64,000 bases of DNA from Hymenoscyphus infarciens (taxonomy: Eukaryota; Ascomycota; Leotiomycetes; Helotiales; Helotiaceae). Each line of letters begins with the position of its first letter. Positions within the stretch are counted from its first letter, which is position 1. The DNA is taken from positions 62,001 to 126,000 of the forward strand of contig LLCB01000105.1 of NCBI GenBank assembly GCA_001414345.1, read 5' to 3'. The notes under the pieces are model-generated. The model was given only the letters and a program-made list of their open reading frames with translations. It did not search any database and had not been told where the DNA came from. Shown piece after piece: positions 1 through 11,626 of this stretch. Made by a program: the position numbers and the translations under genes.

Positions 1-262
1 TCAATGAGTTATTGAAGAAGAGAGATGTCAACCTTTTCATGGGAGGTTTGCAATAGTTATTGATTATATTGTAGGCTGCCATGAGTCAATGTCACAATGA
101 GGCAAACGAGGCTGTCAACGCCCGCCCAACATCTATTTTCTTGGACAGCTGACGTCGTTACTCGTTCTGTGGGGGTTCTGAATAATTTATGGATATTCCA
201 GATAAATTGCAATGCTTGTTTGCTAGTGTGGCCGATGGCTAATTTAGGAAGTAGGCTTATCA

Positions 263-1641
263 TCACAAATCACCCCTCCATCCAGGCTGGTTCTTCCTCT
301 TCTCCCCAGGACCTTCGGTCTTGAACTGATACCCTCTCACTCTCGGCCCCTGTCCACTCTTCTCTGGTAGCTCGGTCTCATAACATTTTGCAAAATTCTC
401 GCAGTCAGCTTCAAAGGTTTCACTCCCGATACTTGCACGAATGGAAGCGAAGAAGTTGGAAAGAACATAATGGTTGTGAATTTGAAGCAGAGCCCAGCCA
501 AGCATCTCTTTAGCAGAGAGCAGATGCTGAACGAACCCACGATGATGGGTGGTGCATGTATAGCATTCGCATGAAAATGATAATGGATCGAGGGATGTAC
601 TGTGTTCGGCGGCCCACATATCTATTCCGAGAGATTTTGGGGTGCTTCCATTTTCGCTGGAGAGGGCTTCTTCGGGAGTTGAGGGGGATGGGAATTGGAA
701 ATCCAGTGCAATTCCAGCATCAGTTGCGAATCCAATGAACGGGATTGTGAAAATATCCATTCCAAGAGAAATTTGACGTAGAATCTGGTGAGGAGACGAA
801 GGTTCATCGAGGGATAATCGTGGAAGTCGAGCGACAGCCGTGCTAGCCGGGATATCGGGGAGAAGGTTGGAATCGTAGAACGCAAGACCTCGGATCTTGT
901 CTGCGAAATCATCCAAGTCATTCAGGTATTCGAATTGACTGTGATATTCGATTGGTAAGATTGGCGCGAATACGGCCGATTTTGTACTTTCTGATGCGAG
1001 AAGTTCGGATAACCATCCTTCTGTCCTCTCTCCCATTTTATCAACTCGTTTGACACCAGGAACAGTGCCGTGAGGAACATCGGCTAGACCAATGAGGATA
1101 TCTGGATGAAGTTTTTCGGCATAGCTGACATAGGCTTTATTTGATAAGGTTTGAAACCCGGTGGAGGTGAATATTGAAATTGCCGTATTGCTGTTTCCAA
1201 CTGGAGCAATTACCGCAGGTGTTCGACGAGGCGCCAGAAGTGTGATAAAAGAGGTGGGGAGACAGGTAAAAGTGTGGAGAGGAGCGCTACCGGGAACGTT
1301 CATGATGGGCGGGGAACCAGTTGTTGCTCGCTCTATGACTGAAAAATGTCAGTCTCCATGATATGCCGATGATATGAATTTAGTGGTATGGACTCACAAT
1401 CTTCCAATGCTATATGAACTCCTCCTGCTTGTGTATGCTCCCCAATGACATCGGGTGTCAGATGTGGAACAACGCCTCTTGAACTGATGGAGAAAAAATT
1501 TGGAGTCTCAAGCTCATTACGACCTGCTATTAATAGCCTCCCCAGCCTTGCATCGGGAGTAATAGAGTCAAGAGCACTTAATATCTCAAAGCGGAAGCTT
1601 GTAGCTCTACTTGAGCCCTCAACGTCTGAAGATATCGTCAT
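263..1641 (-). CDS. QTRT2: Queuine tRNA-ribosyltransferase accessory subunit 2 (QTRT2-like)
   Basis: Non-catalytic partner of the eukaryotic tRNA-guanine transglycosylase, which exchanges guanine-34 for queuine in GUN anticodons; in other eukaryotes the heterodimer is associated with the mitochondrial outer membrane. Two exons, 1641-1398 and 1338-263, give 439 aa. The 59-nt intron has donor GTGAGT, branch CTGAC and acceptor TTTCAG, and the join is in frame (ALED-FIERATTG). The C-terminal zinc site is visible as CECYTCTTHHRGF followed by a downstream IHNH, that is C-x-C-x2-C plus His. The motif DVPHGTVPGVKRVDKMGERT is typical of the family's TIM-barrel core. The ATG at 1641 is the first in the frame. 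The family assignment is confident; subunit 2 rather than the catalytic subunit 1 is chosen from overall resemblance. Confidence 0.88.
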
Positions 1642-3636
1642 TGTCGAAGATTTTGGGGGAATAAAAGTAGGAACTAGGAAAGGTTTCGGAACACTAGATT
1701 TCTGAGTGCTTGTATGTCAGTGATCTTCCATCAAAAAGATGAAGGCACTGTTAAGAAACGCTTTTATATGAGCGTGTTTTCTTCTTGACAGTATGGGTGA
1801 GAATGATTTGAGATGAACGGAAGGCGCCAAGGCCAATAGTTAAAACGTGACCTGAACCTTCATAAGTCTGCAGGGGAGGTTATACTGGTTTATATTGTCA
1901 AAATGATTATTGGGAAAGGCTTACGCAAGAGATCCTTCCCATAGCACAATAGGTCCTCTGTCCTTTTCTCACTTCTTGCAACACGTGACCTAATAACTCT
2001 CCCGTCAGCATCTTCCGGAATATAGGGGCCCTAACTCAGATATTTGATATAAACCGCCCGCAATCGTATGAAATAATTCCCGCAGATCTGATAACCGGGG
2101 CAATATGGAATGGTAACGCTGGACCCTGACAGGCAAAAGCTTGTCAGCCTCTTTCTAATCTCAACCTCAAAAATAAGATTTCAAGCTCCTCTCTCGGGAG
2201 AGAGCTGTTTTTAATACACATGCACCTTTACCCCTTATACGAGCTTCATAATAAGAGCCAAGATGACTACCAAGACAACAACAAAAAAAAACATGGGATA
2301 TCCCCGTTTTGAAGTCTAAGAATATCTACTGGTAAACTAGACCTAGGTCTATTGACAACGAAACGACAATAGAATCGATAACCGTTCTTTCCTAGTAGAT
2401 GGAAGCTAGGGATCCATACCCCTCCGTCAGTAAAGCATTAAAAATCACATCCTTGAGATTCTCTTACGATCGAAATGATATAGATATTATCGTGACAAAA
2501 ACGAGACCATCAAATACAAAAACCACCCCTCAAAACCACACTTCAACCATCAACGCCAATACCCACCCACCCTAGATACTGAACAAGCACCCCGTCGTCT
2601 CCCCCTCAGAGCTTCCTTCCTCTCATCCCTCTCTCATCGGACTCTTGAAACCCTTGGTAAATCCTTGGAATCAAGCCATTATCTTCTTTCCCCTCCAGTA
2701 TCACCATACATCGTCGTCGCGAACGTCTCAGATCAACTTTCTCTTATGGTTTCAAAATATATACTCTTTCTATCACATTTGCCTACAGTATATCACAGTT
2801 CTACCAAAATTCTCCTCGTACCACATCATCTACCCCTCGCTGCTAAAACCAGCTTTCTCCACGATTCAAACCCTCGTGGCCGTTCAGCAAGATCCAGCAC
2901 GGGGGAAAGAAAGGCAAGTAATTGAAAAAATACTCCTTCCTCTCGGATAAACTTTCCACGCTGGCAGAGAACACCGGGCAGCGTTTACTGTTCGTCGTCT
3001 CCTTCGCAGTTCACGGAGTGTAGAGAGGCTGTGACTATAGCCTCCCTCGCGCTTTCCCTTCTACACTTATCCTAATACTTCTAGGAGAATAAAGATGAGG
3101 CAAATATAGTTGTTCTAGTAGGATAATTAATTTGATTTTCCGAGTTTTGGTCAGAGCAGAGGGCTGCTACCGGGATTTTCCCACCTGGGCCCCAAAGCCA
3201 AGCCAGTCGGTACTCGTAAGTAATTCACAATTGTAATCCCAAAGCCAGGCCACTCATTTAGTAATTATTACTCGTAATTCACGATGAAAAGAATTCCATT
3301 GCTAGAAAAAAATACTATCCTATCGAAACCCCATGCTCAAAAAACATGGTATTTCCAATTCCCAATCCAACCACCCCACCACCACCGGGTATCAAATGCT
3401 GAAAAGAATTCAACACCAAACTCCCATGCAAAATGCTTCCCAATGCGAAGAAAAATAAATGAACCCCTGCCGTTGAATCGTATCAAATGCAATGCATCGC
3501 CCTCGGAAAGAAAATGCTTAACAACGCAGCCGATTGAGAAAACTCCACCAACTGGTAGTAAAATGCAGCGCAACGCCCAAGAACCCAAAAACAAAACAAG
3601 GCCTCTATCGATGCCATCGCAGAAAAGGAAAGGCGC
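1642..3636. other. Intergenic region, no supported gene
   Basis: Two kilobases between the QTRT2 start and the 3' end of the ligase-like gene. Short open frames occur (for example around 2645-2950 and 3284-3733) but show no recognisable domain, no splice support and poor composition. The part next to 1642 should hold the QTRT2 promoter. Pyrimidine-rich stretches lie around 2540-2640. I see no repeat or RNA gene. Confidence 0.5.
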
Positions 3637-5711
3637 CTACTCCAAAGCCCAAAAACACCGCTTCCACGGATTCCCTTCAACTTCCTCACCCCACTCATTA
3701 CTTCCAATATCCCCCAACAAACGCCAATCGTAAAACGCCGTCCAATACTTCTCACCGTTTCTGCGCTTCAGATCCAAGGCTTGCACCTCGCGCTGGACTT
3801 GAGCCCTTTCATCGATATCAGAGGGTTCAATGAGGACGATCTTGCGGTAGTTGGTGTTGGTGGCCTGACAGCGATGAGGGAGAGAGGGGTCTCCGAGGTC
3901 CTTGACGCTGGTGACATATCGAGAGCCATGGTGAGCAAAGAGGAAAGTTTTGAGGCTATCAATGACATGGGCGGGGAGGTACGGTGAGGGTAGGAAGATG
4001 CAGTCGGCCAATGGACATCGTTTTGCGTTTGGGTCTGCGCTGATCGTACATCGTCCTGCGCCTCCAATGATCATAGGAGAGTTTGGGATCGTGGTGGATA
4101 GAGGAAGCCATTTCGGGAGTGGCGAGGATACGACGAGGGATGGATCTTGCGGATTCTCGATTGATAGTCTTGGTACATCCTCAAGTTGGACTTGGATTCC
4201 CCCGTCTGGTCGGGACGGCTCAGCGGTATCAGCATGCGGGGATTGCGATGCCGGATCAGAGCTGGCTGGGGTCGGCAATGCCTCATTCGATTGCATATCG
4301 TCCACCGAAATCACCGTGGGTGACACAACTTTGCTTCTGGTTCGATGCTCGTGAGAATCGTCTGGAGCCTTGTCTGGAGTTGGTCGAAGAGTATCGGCGG
4401 AGTTGCAGCCTAGTGGCGGCATCCTTGTTTGACTTGAATTGGCCAATGGGAACGAAGGATGAATTTGCGGACTCTTTTCCTGTGAGAGTGAATCTCGGGG
4501 CGCTTTTGCATTGGCGAGGTTCTTGCTAAGCGAGTGATTATTCGAGATATTCGTCTCACGTACTGGCCCGAGAATACCTCTCTTGAACACATAAGTTCCT
4601 GGAGATGATATCCGTCGTCGTTTTGCCGCTGGCTGAGGATTGGAGTTTTCAGATGTTTTTAGAGCTGGTGGAAGAGACATTGGTGACGAACTTGGCGGTG
4701 TTGGAATGGATTCTGGAAGCTCATGCCCATTGTCTTTTACCCTGGTAGTTCGCGGCCTCGAGACGGAACGATTCAGGGACTTGAGGCCTCTGGAATTCCG
4801 CCTTCCTCTTTCCCTTGGCCGCAAATCAGTTTCTGGGGAACCACCTCTGTCCGGCGTTGGGGATCGACGACGAGGGATCGGGATTGCCAATCGTGGGGTA
4901 GGTGACGGAACGACTGGTTTTTTGGCTTTGATCATCCCTGTTTTCCCACGCATCAGTGATGTAGGAGGTGAGCTTGATAACCAAATATGGGCCTTTGTGC
5001 AACTGGGTGGATACCACCCAAGTTTACCGGCGGCATCGACGAAATCTCCTGGGACTTTGACTGGTTCTGTGGTTTTCAGCAGCAATCTAGTCATCCACTT
5101 TGCTTCTCGGGGCTCAAGTCGTCTGAAGATGCTTCTCAGTTCGGTGGTAGCATCAAAACAGGAACAGTGGGGTTGTAGAGACTGCACTTCGAGGGAAGAT
5201 TGTGAGTTGTTTGCGGCAGTCTTGAGTAAGAATTGGTCGATTTCTTCCACGGTCACTTCTTCATCTCGATATATCATCTCGTTTGGCTAGAAATTATATT
5301 AGATCGGGGATATGGTCTCTAGGTAGTCTTGAAAGTGCTTACATTTTTTTTCCTGGCCCAGATTCGTTCAACCTGGGCGCCCATATTCCCAGTGTAATAT
5401 TCTGTCTTCCACTTGTGTAGTTCAACAGCCTCTGTGTCAGTAAGCCTCAATACTTGCGACAGAAAAGGCTCCAATTTGTCTTCATCTCCAAAGAATTCCC
5501 TGTCTACCCAAGTTTCAGGCCGTAGCATGCATGTAACAGCATCTGCTTGTGTGGAATTCTCATTCAGTCGGTCATAATGGTTCTTGAACCACAGTCGGAT
5601 CTCCTCTTGGACATATGTCTTGAGTATCCTTGGTAATGGTAGCGATGGTCGAAGATGGGGTTCTTCCAATTTGTCCAGAAGGTCACACAAATAAGTGAAT
5701 TTGAAAGGCAT
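3637..5711 (-). CDS. DNA-ligase-like protein: ligase N-terminal domain plus C-terminal BRCT-like region, no catalytic core
   Basis: Two exons, 5711-5343 and 5286-3637, give 672 aa; the intron has donor GTAAGC and acceptor TTTCTAG and joins in frame (ARKKN-PNEM). The ATG at 5711 (MPFKFTYLCDLLDKLE) is chosen because the codon opening the frame upstream is TTG. The first ~200 residues match the N-terminal DNA-binding domain of fungal ATP-dependent DNA ligases (LIG4-like), including EPREAKWMTRLLLK. The expected nucleotidyltransferase and OB domains do not follow: no K-x-D-G motif is present. The chain passes into a long Pro/Ser/Arg-rich low-complexity segment (residues ~240-480). The last ~150 residues, with KIVLIEPSD and AFYDWRLLGDI, look BRCT-like. 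It may be a non-catalytic scaffold or a decayed ligase paralogue. Domain calls come from sequence reading only. Confidence 0.62.
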
Positions 5712-5820
5712 CTTTAGCAAACCTCATACTAAGGAGACGCCAGCGGTGAAGATAATGTATGCCTGCGTTGCGTATGATGTGATTCTACAACGCCGCTAGA
5801 GGGTCTTGAAGGATGCTGTG

Positions 5821-5860
5821 TTGAGTTGTGTTGAGTTGTGTTGAGTTGTGTTGAGTTGTG
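5821..5860. repeat. Tandem decamer repeat, 4 perfect copies
   Basis: Four exact consecutive copies of TTGAGTTGTG, about 110 bp upstream of the start of the ligase-like gene, in its probable promoter or 5' UTR. This is a minisatellite-type array. Confidence 0.9.
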
Positions 5861-6677
5861 TACTGTACAAAGAATCGGACGTGATATTGATATCAAATTC
5901 GTGACGCGAAAGAGGAACGCGGTCACGAGGCAGCACTTTGATCTTTCTTGGCACAAAGCAAAGTCGGTCTTGTCAATTTCCGTGATCAAGGGGTAGTAGC
6001 TTAAAGAGGAAAGGTCAAGAAAAGCCAGGTGAGGAAAAAGAACAAAGCGGCACTGCATAATCTCAAAAGGGAAGTGACAGAGATTTAGACTTTGAAAACT
6101 TGTGAAAATATCTCTAGCAGAACTGAAAAAAAGATTATATACCAAAGAAATGCTAGCAATTAAATATTTGGTAGTTTAGAAGATGTAAAAAGAAAGAGAA
6201 AACTCATCTATAAAACTAGCCCCTTTTCTGGTGGTGATTGGGGTAATCTTGTTATGGGTGCCGCTATCCACGTCAGCGAAATTTGGCGGAGCAAGGATGC
6301 AGCTTCACACCCAACAGCAACTCTCCTGATTCCTTCCATTCTGACTTGACTTTGCAAGTTCTCACTTCACCACCACCCACCACCCACTGTGCCATCATGG
6401 CCTCCCAATAATCCCCCCTCCCCTCCTTCGTTTCTGTTCCTGTCCCCAATTACCATGTCGGAATAATTACAATCTCTATTCTTCCACCCCACGATCCCTT
6501 ATCGCATCTGCATTGCCGTTGCTTGCCCACAAGTCAGACTTGGCCCTGGATGTTTTGTCAACAAAGATCGGGACCCGCCAATCTCCGCCCAACGACTTTA
6601 TGATCACACAAAGAACGACTTTCTTCCCCTTTTTGCAACACGAATTAGCTCAGTTCTCGAACAACACGATATGCGCA

Positions 6678-8322
6678 ATGGAAAATCATCGCAGACGTCT
6701 ATCCATCGACCCGGCTTCGGTCGAGTCGATCCTGTCCTCAGGGGGATCCAACGCTCCAGCAGGTCTACCGAATCCATATGTTGGCAACTCGCCGAATCGT
6801 CCCAATGATTCCATGGCACCGCCTCCGAAACCAGCAACAAATCATACTCGCACTTCGTCCTCTACTCCTCGCGTGCGACCTGCTCGCCCCTTATCGCTGA
6901 GTTTCCCCGTCGCCCCAAGCTCGAGCAGCAGCGACTCCGCCAGACAAACTCCGGCGACGTCTACCGCTACATCGTTTCCTCCGACACCCATTGAGATAGT
7001 TCCTTCCCCAAGCGATCCCAGCGGTTTTCTCGTTGCCTTGGCAGGGCAAGAAAGAAAGGTACTGGAGCTGAAGGAGGAGTTGAACAAGGCGGAGAGAGAC
7101 TTGCACAAGCTCAAGAGGCAATGGGCAAACCACGAGGCACACAAGAAGAGAGCGGAGATCAAGCATAATGAACCAATGCAACAACTGCAGACGGTGGCGA
7201 CGGATGGCACTTCGAAGGACGCAACAACAGTCGAGACGAGACACAGTGCCGAAATGGACAGAAGGAAATTGCTCCTAAGTAATATTAATATCCCAAAAGA
7301 ATCAAGACGGAAGGTCATGACAGGGGGTCACACACGAACATTGTCTCTTCTCTCGCCAGAGCGATCGAATTATCCTCGGCCATTCCCACCGGTCCGAGAA
7401 GCGAGCAACGAACAGCCAGGGCTCACGAGAACAGAAATGATGCCCGACACTACCAGTCAGGGTCTTACAAGAGGCCTCTCGCTTCGCGCTAGGCCCCTAT
7501 CCTATCAGGGTGGTCTTGCACTGGCCAGTAATGCTAAACTGATTGCTGAGGATCTCCGAAATGGGATGTGGGGATTTATGGAAGACATCCGACAAGCAAC
7601 AGTAGGAGATGAGGCAGTCAACGAGCCCTCCAAGCAACAAAATCAAAATCTCAATGTCAAGGCACCTTCAAGAAAAGTTAGCAAGGGCAATCTGCGTAGT
7701 ACCGACAAGAACAGGAAGGTATCGACTCCAAGATCGGCTTCCCCACGGACCTGGGATTCGCTGACGGGATCTCCTGCACCAGCCGACACATGGCAAGAAT
7801 CCGAGCAAAGCCAATCCACCAAAACGACAAACGGGCTAAAACCCAAAACCTCGAAGACCGTATCTCTCGCAGCCTCAGCGCTCGACGATTTAGACGACGA
7901 TTGGTCGAATTGGGATTCTCCCACGCCGAAAAGTCCTCGGTGGAGTAGTAGCACAGCGGCTTCCGACCCAGCTACACCATCGAACAGCAACCTCGATGAT
8001 CGGGCTGTCAAGTGAGGAATCTCCCTCACCTATTCTTCCTATAGCACAAACGTTAACCAGTTTTCCCCCCAATAGAATCCTCGATCATTGTGCTGATGAC
8101 GTTACTACGCCTTCGAAGGAACTCCAATGGCCGAATTTGGATGTCCTTACTCCGGGCAATATTCGACGGACTTTCTCGACTGTTATGCAGGATTGGGAGA
8201 AGAGTCTTTCTCCTTCGCTTGATGGGGCACATCGGGTGTCTTCGGATTCTACACAGAGTGAGAAAGAGGGGGAGTTGGATCATAGTGAGGCTACTCATGA
8301 GGCTTTGATGCTTTCGAGGTAG
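6678..8322 (+). CDS. DUF4048-type fungal protein
   Basis: Two exons, 6678-8011 and 8076-8322, give 526 aa. The intron has donor GTGAGG, branch GTTAAC and acceptor AATAG, and reads in frame across the join (DDRAVK-ILDHCADD). The ATG at 6678 (MENHRRRLSIDP) is preferred; an in-frame ATG at 6600 would add 26 residues. The N-terminus is Ser/Pro-rich. Residues ~115-170 form a charged coiled coil (LVALAGQERKVLELKEELNK) that matches the conserved block of fungal DUF4048 proteins, followed by the conserved RRKVMTGGHTRTLSLLSPE segment. The C-terminal third is low-complexity but ends in a conserved-looking stretch (TFSTVMQDWEKSL). No enzymatic motif or membrane segment is seen. The function of the family is not known to me. 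Confidence 0.72.
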
Positions 8323-9378
8323 TTACACGAGGGGGGTACTTGCGTCATGGAAAATGAAGAGTGGAAATGTGGCGCTTATTGGATGCTGTAATTATTACAA
8401 AATGTTGTCTTGGGCTGTGTCGATGAGGTGGGTTGTATATGTTGTTGATACACTTTTGTAGACAAACAGTTCAGGAGATGGACCAAAAAGCGGTTACTTT
8501 TATGGAGTTGGGTAGGAATTTGGAGGGAGGGTTGTTTTGATAAGATAATGACTGGAGCGACGAATATAATGAATTAAGATTGGCATTTGGTTGTGTTGTT
8601 TTCTTGATCTCGGGATGAGTAGGAAGATGGGAGTGAGGGGGGAAATAATTGAGGGGGTTGGGAGTTTATGTGTCTGTCTGCGAAGTTGGGGTGGGGAGTT
8701 GTTTGGTTGGTTGTGAGGTGCATGACGGGGAAGGCGGATGCAAACGGGCGATGCTGCCATGTGTGGGGGTATAACTATTTGCTTTTTGTTTGTATGAATG
8801 CAACTCTGAGTCCAGGGATTGTGATGGATCACTTATTGTTTGTATGTGGCATCGAAGAAGTGAGATTGATTGGGTGCTTGTTCTCGTTGCTCGTTGCTCT
8901 TTGAAGGCTTGAGGTTGATGTTGAAGCAAGCAGCTTTCCTTTCTTTTCAAGCCAAAACTGCCTTGCTAGCAATTGTTTTACTTTAGAATTGTGTCTCGAT
9001 TTCTCCTAGATTGAAAGACGCACCGCACCACCTTGACAAATTAAAATTGCTAGGACGACAGACGCGTGCTCGAGTCTTGCTTGACATAGGAGAAATATCT
9101 CTATCTCAGGGGATCACTAGAGCAGGCAGGACTTCGTGACTATAGCCCTTTGGTGCTTTCACGTATACAATTGTCGAGTCATTTGGGGGCATTGAATTGA
9201 ATTCTCCAAGTCTTGGTTGAACAATTAATGGGGCAAGAACTTTGTCGGTTAAATTGCTAATTGAGATCTTTGAGAATCACGAATGAATTAAATATGTTTT
9301 CCTCTCACCCACCCTACCAAGACAATCCTCTTGATATAGTTCACACCTTTCCGTTTTATCTGTGAGTTCTCAGGCTCT
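8323..9378. other. Intergenic region between convergent genes
   Basis: About 1 kb between the 3' ends of the DUF4048 gene (+) and the oxidoreductase gene (-). T/G-rich, consistent with 3' UTRs. Frames here lack domain similarity. No repeats or RNA genes seen. Confidence 0.5.
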
Positions 9379-11023
9379 TTATATCTTGGCCCTCTCCCCA
9401 TATCCAGTCCAAGCTTCCTCGAATCCGGCACTTCTTACCCACTGTAATAAATCAGCATATGTCCATCTCGTAGCATGAAGAGTAATGTTCTTTCCACCGT
9501 AAAACCATAGAGTGTAAGAAGGGAAGGAATGGAATGAAGGGAAAAGTTACTCACAGTATCACCCGAATCCTCCACAGAATCAACAACCATATTTCCGATC
9601 TTGTCCCACGTGCCACCTTGTATCGGCAAAGCTTTTATCTCATCTTGCTTCGCCCGCTGAGTCAATAACTCTCCATATCTAACTGCCCGTCCCAATTTCA
9701 CCGCATGTCCATCATCTTCATACTTGATCAACCGATCGAAAATTTGTTCCCAGCTTGACTTTGCGGGGTAGGATGTGATTTCTGCTTCTAGAAGCTTGGG
9801 GGAACGACGAGAAGCGTAGAGAGCTAGGTCGAGGTATACTTTCCAATTCAGAAGACGGACTCTAGTAGAAGGAGAGAGAAAGGGGAGGGCGAGCAGGGTG
9901 GGGAAGAAGAGGGAGGAGTTCGTTGAGTGCATGTAGTAGAAATCCATTTTTACTTGTTTTGGGGGGTGTTGGGCGGCGGCTGTGAAGTAGATGCAGTTGG
10001 TGATCATTTCGAGGGTCTTTTGGGGGAGGGTTTCGGGTGTTGCTGTATTTTTTCGTTAATTGGATTTTTTTGGTTTGAGTTTGAAGGGGGATGTGTGAGT
10101 GATGAGAAAAGGAATGAGAATTGGAAAGAAAGAATTACCTTTCCATTGAATGGCATAACTCAACATCTCCTCCCTAGCACGTTTCAAAATCCCATCTCGG
10201 ATTTTATTGCCATCTTCCCAATGAGCAGCAGTTGAAAGCTTCTCATCTGCATGAATCAGATCCAGAATTTCCTTCATAGATTTCGAAGGCGTGTCTGGGG
10301 ACGCTGTGGCTGCTTCTTCGACTGCCAGGAGATAGTCTCCAGTCCAGGAATCGTGGATACAGGCTTGAGCTAGGGCTTCGGCTATGATGGCTGGTTGGTG
10401 GAACTCTACCCCAAAACCGAGATGGATTATTGGGTGGAAGAAACCTTGGAACATTTCAGTACATGTGAGGACAGGAAGTGGGAGAGCGGGGAATAGAATA
10501 CCAGCAAACATTCTCCCAAGCATATCATCTGCCCGCTCATCGCCTGCGAATACATATTCTTGGAGGACCTTCTCCCATCCCTTTTCTTCCATTTCTTGTT
10601 GGAAGTATTTGAGGTAGGAGAAGTAGTATTTCTCTTTTCCTAGGAAGTTTTTAAATTTCTCGGGGTCTTTCAGGTCTTCTACTGTGATTTTTACCATTTT
10701 GTTGGTTGGTGGTCGTTGGTAGGAGGAGTTGTTTTGATAGTGTTTCTCGATTGCGGAGGTTGGGGCACCGAGGCCGTAGAGTGTGAGGAGGCCGTGGACT
10801 ATGTGGTTGTGGAATCCAGATGTGTTGAAAACTATGTGATGTTTCTGAGGAGGTGGTTAGTTTCTTGAAAGGATAAAATCATATTGGAGAAAACGAAAAC
10901 GGATACCTCATGGTTCTCTTGCAAAAGCTCGGAAGTTCTCCTCGCAGTTTCCGGATTTTGAGGTTTATTCTTCACCACTCCTGTCTCGTCAACTGTCAAA
11001 TGTATCTTACTTGGAGTAGCCAT
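9379..11023 (-). CDS. Questin oxidase / AflY-like oxidoreductase (DUF4243 family)
   Basis: Four exons, 11023-10907, 10844-10139, 10042-9555 and 9489-9379, give 473 aa. All joins keep the frame and every intron has GT-AG ends; intron 1 has branch ACTAAC. The start MATPSKIHLTVDETGVV is typical of the family. Conserved features are the HNHIVHGLLTLYGLGA segment in exon 2, the FHPIIHLGFGVEF segment and the C-terminal ending WVRSAGFEEAWTGYG. Characterised members (AflY, GedK) perform Baeyer-Villiger-type ring opening of anthraquinones in aflatoxin and geodin pathways. Here no polyketide synthase or tailoring enzyme lies nearby, so the substrate is unknown and a cluster role should not be assumed. 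The last exon encodes only 36 residues and would be missed by a simple ORF reading. Confidence 0.82.
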
Positions 11024-11626
11024 TTTGATAGAATTGGATCGCCACTCTTGAAAGTTTGATGTTGTTGATTGAGAAGGCTTGATTGAAAAAAACAACTTTC
11101 CGCTATTGATGATTGCAGATCGTGAAGACGAGTGCCGAAGTCTCAACATAACCATTTGAAAGCTGGAGACTTTCTCTCGCAGTATAAACTCTTACAATTA
11201 TAGTGCAACACAGAGTATCAGGTGACAACCTCAATGACGTAAAAAGGGCCCCCCTGAGGTTGTATATTACAAAGCGCTTGCTAGTGAGATGCAAAATGCA
11301 GGTGGCTCACTGCTTATGTCTCTTCACCAAGCTTTAAACCGAGCCCGATTATCTCGCACCTATATCATGGCCGAAGACCGATTGCACTTTCTGATTGACA
11401 TCTTGAAGTTTTCAACATTTGTAAGCAGAGGAAGCTATGAAGATATATTGATATTGAGGGGGACCGGTTTCAGAGTTTCAGCCACAGTGGCACGTCCAAT
11501 GCCGTCACGACGATTAGCAGGTGCTTGCTGCTGCTGATAATCACCTCATGCTCAACTGTCTCTTTCCTTTCCAATCTTTACGAATCTCTTCGCGTTCTGT
11601 AATGATCGTATTCTTCCAAACCCATC
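11024..11626. promoter_or_regulatory. Shared divergent promoter region
   Basis: 603 bp separate the start codons of the AflY-like gene (-) and the PhoD-like phosphatase gene (+), so both promoters must lie here or overlap. I see no clear TATA box or repeated operator-like motif. Confidence 0.5.

Noticed and set aside
2645..2950. Open frame of 101 codons on the + strand
   Set aside because: Low-complexity His/Ser/Phe-rich translation, a second overlapping frame of similar quality, no splice or homology support.
5729..6145. Open frame of 138 codons on the - strand
   Set aside because: It runs through the decamer tandem array (Thr-Gln-His-Asn repeats) upstream of the ligase-like gene; no domain.
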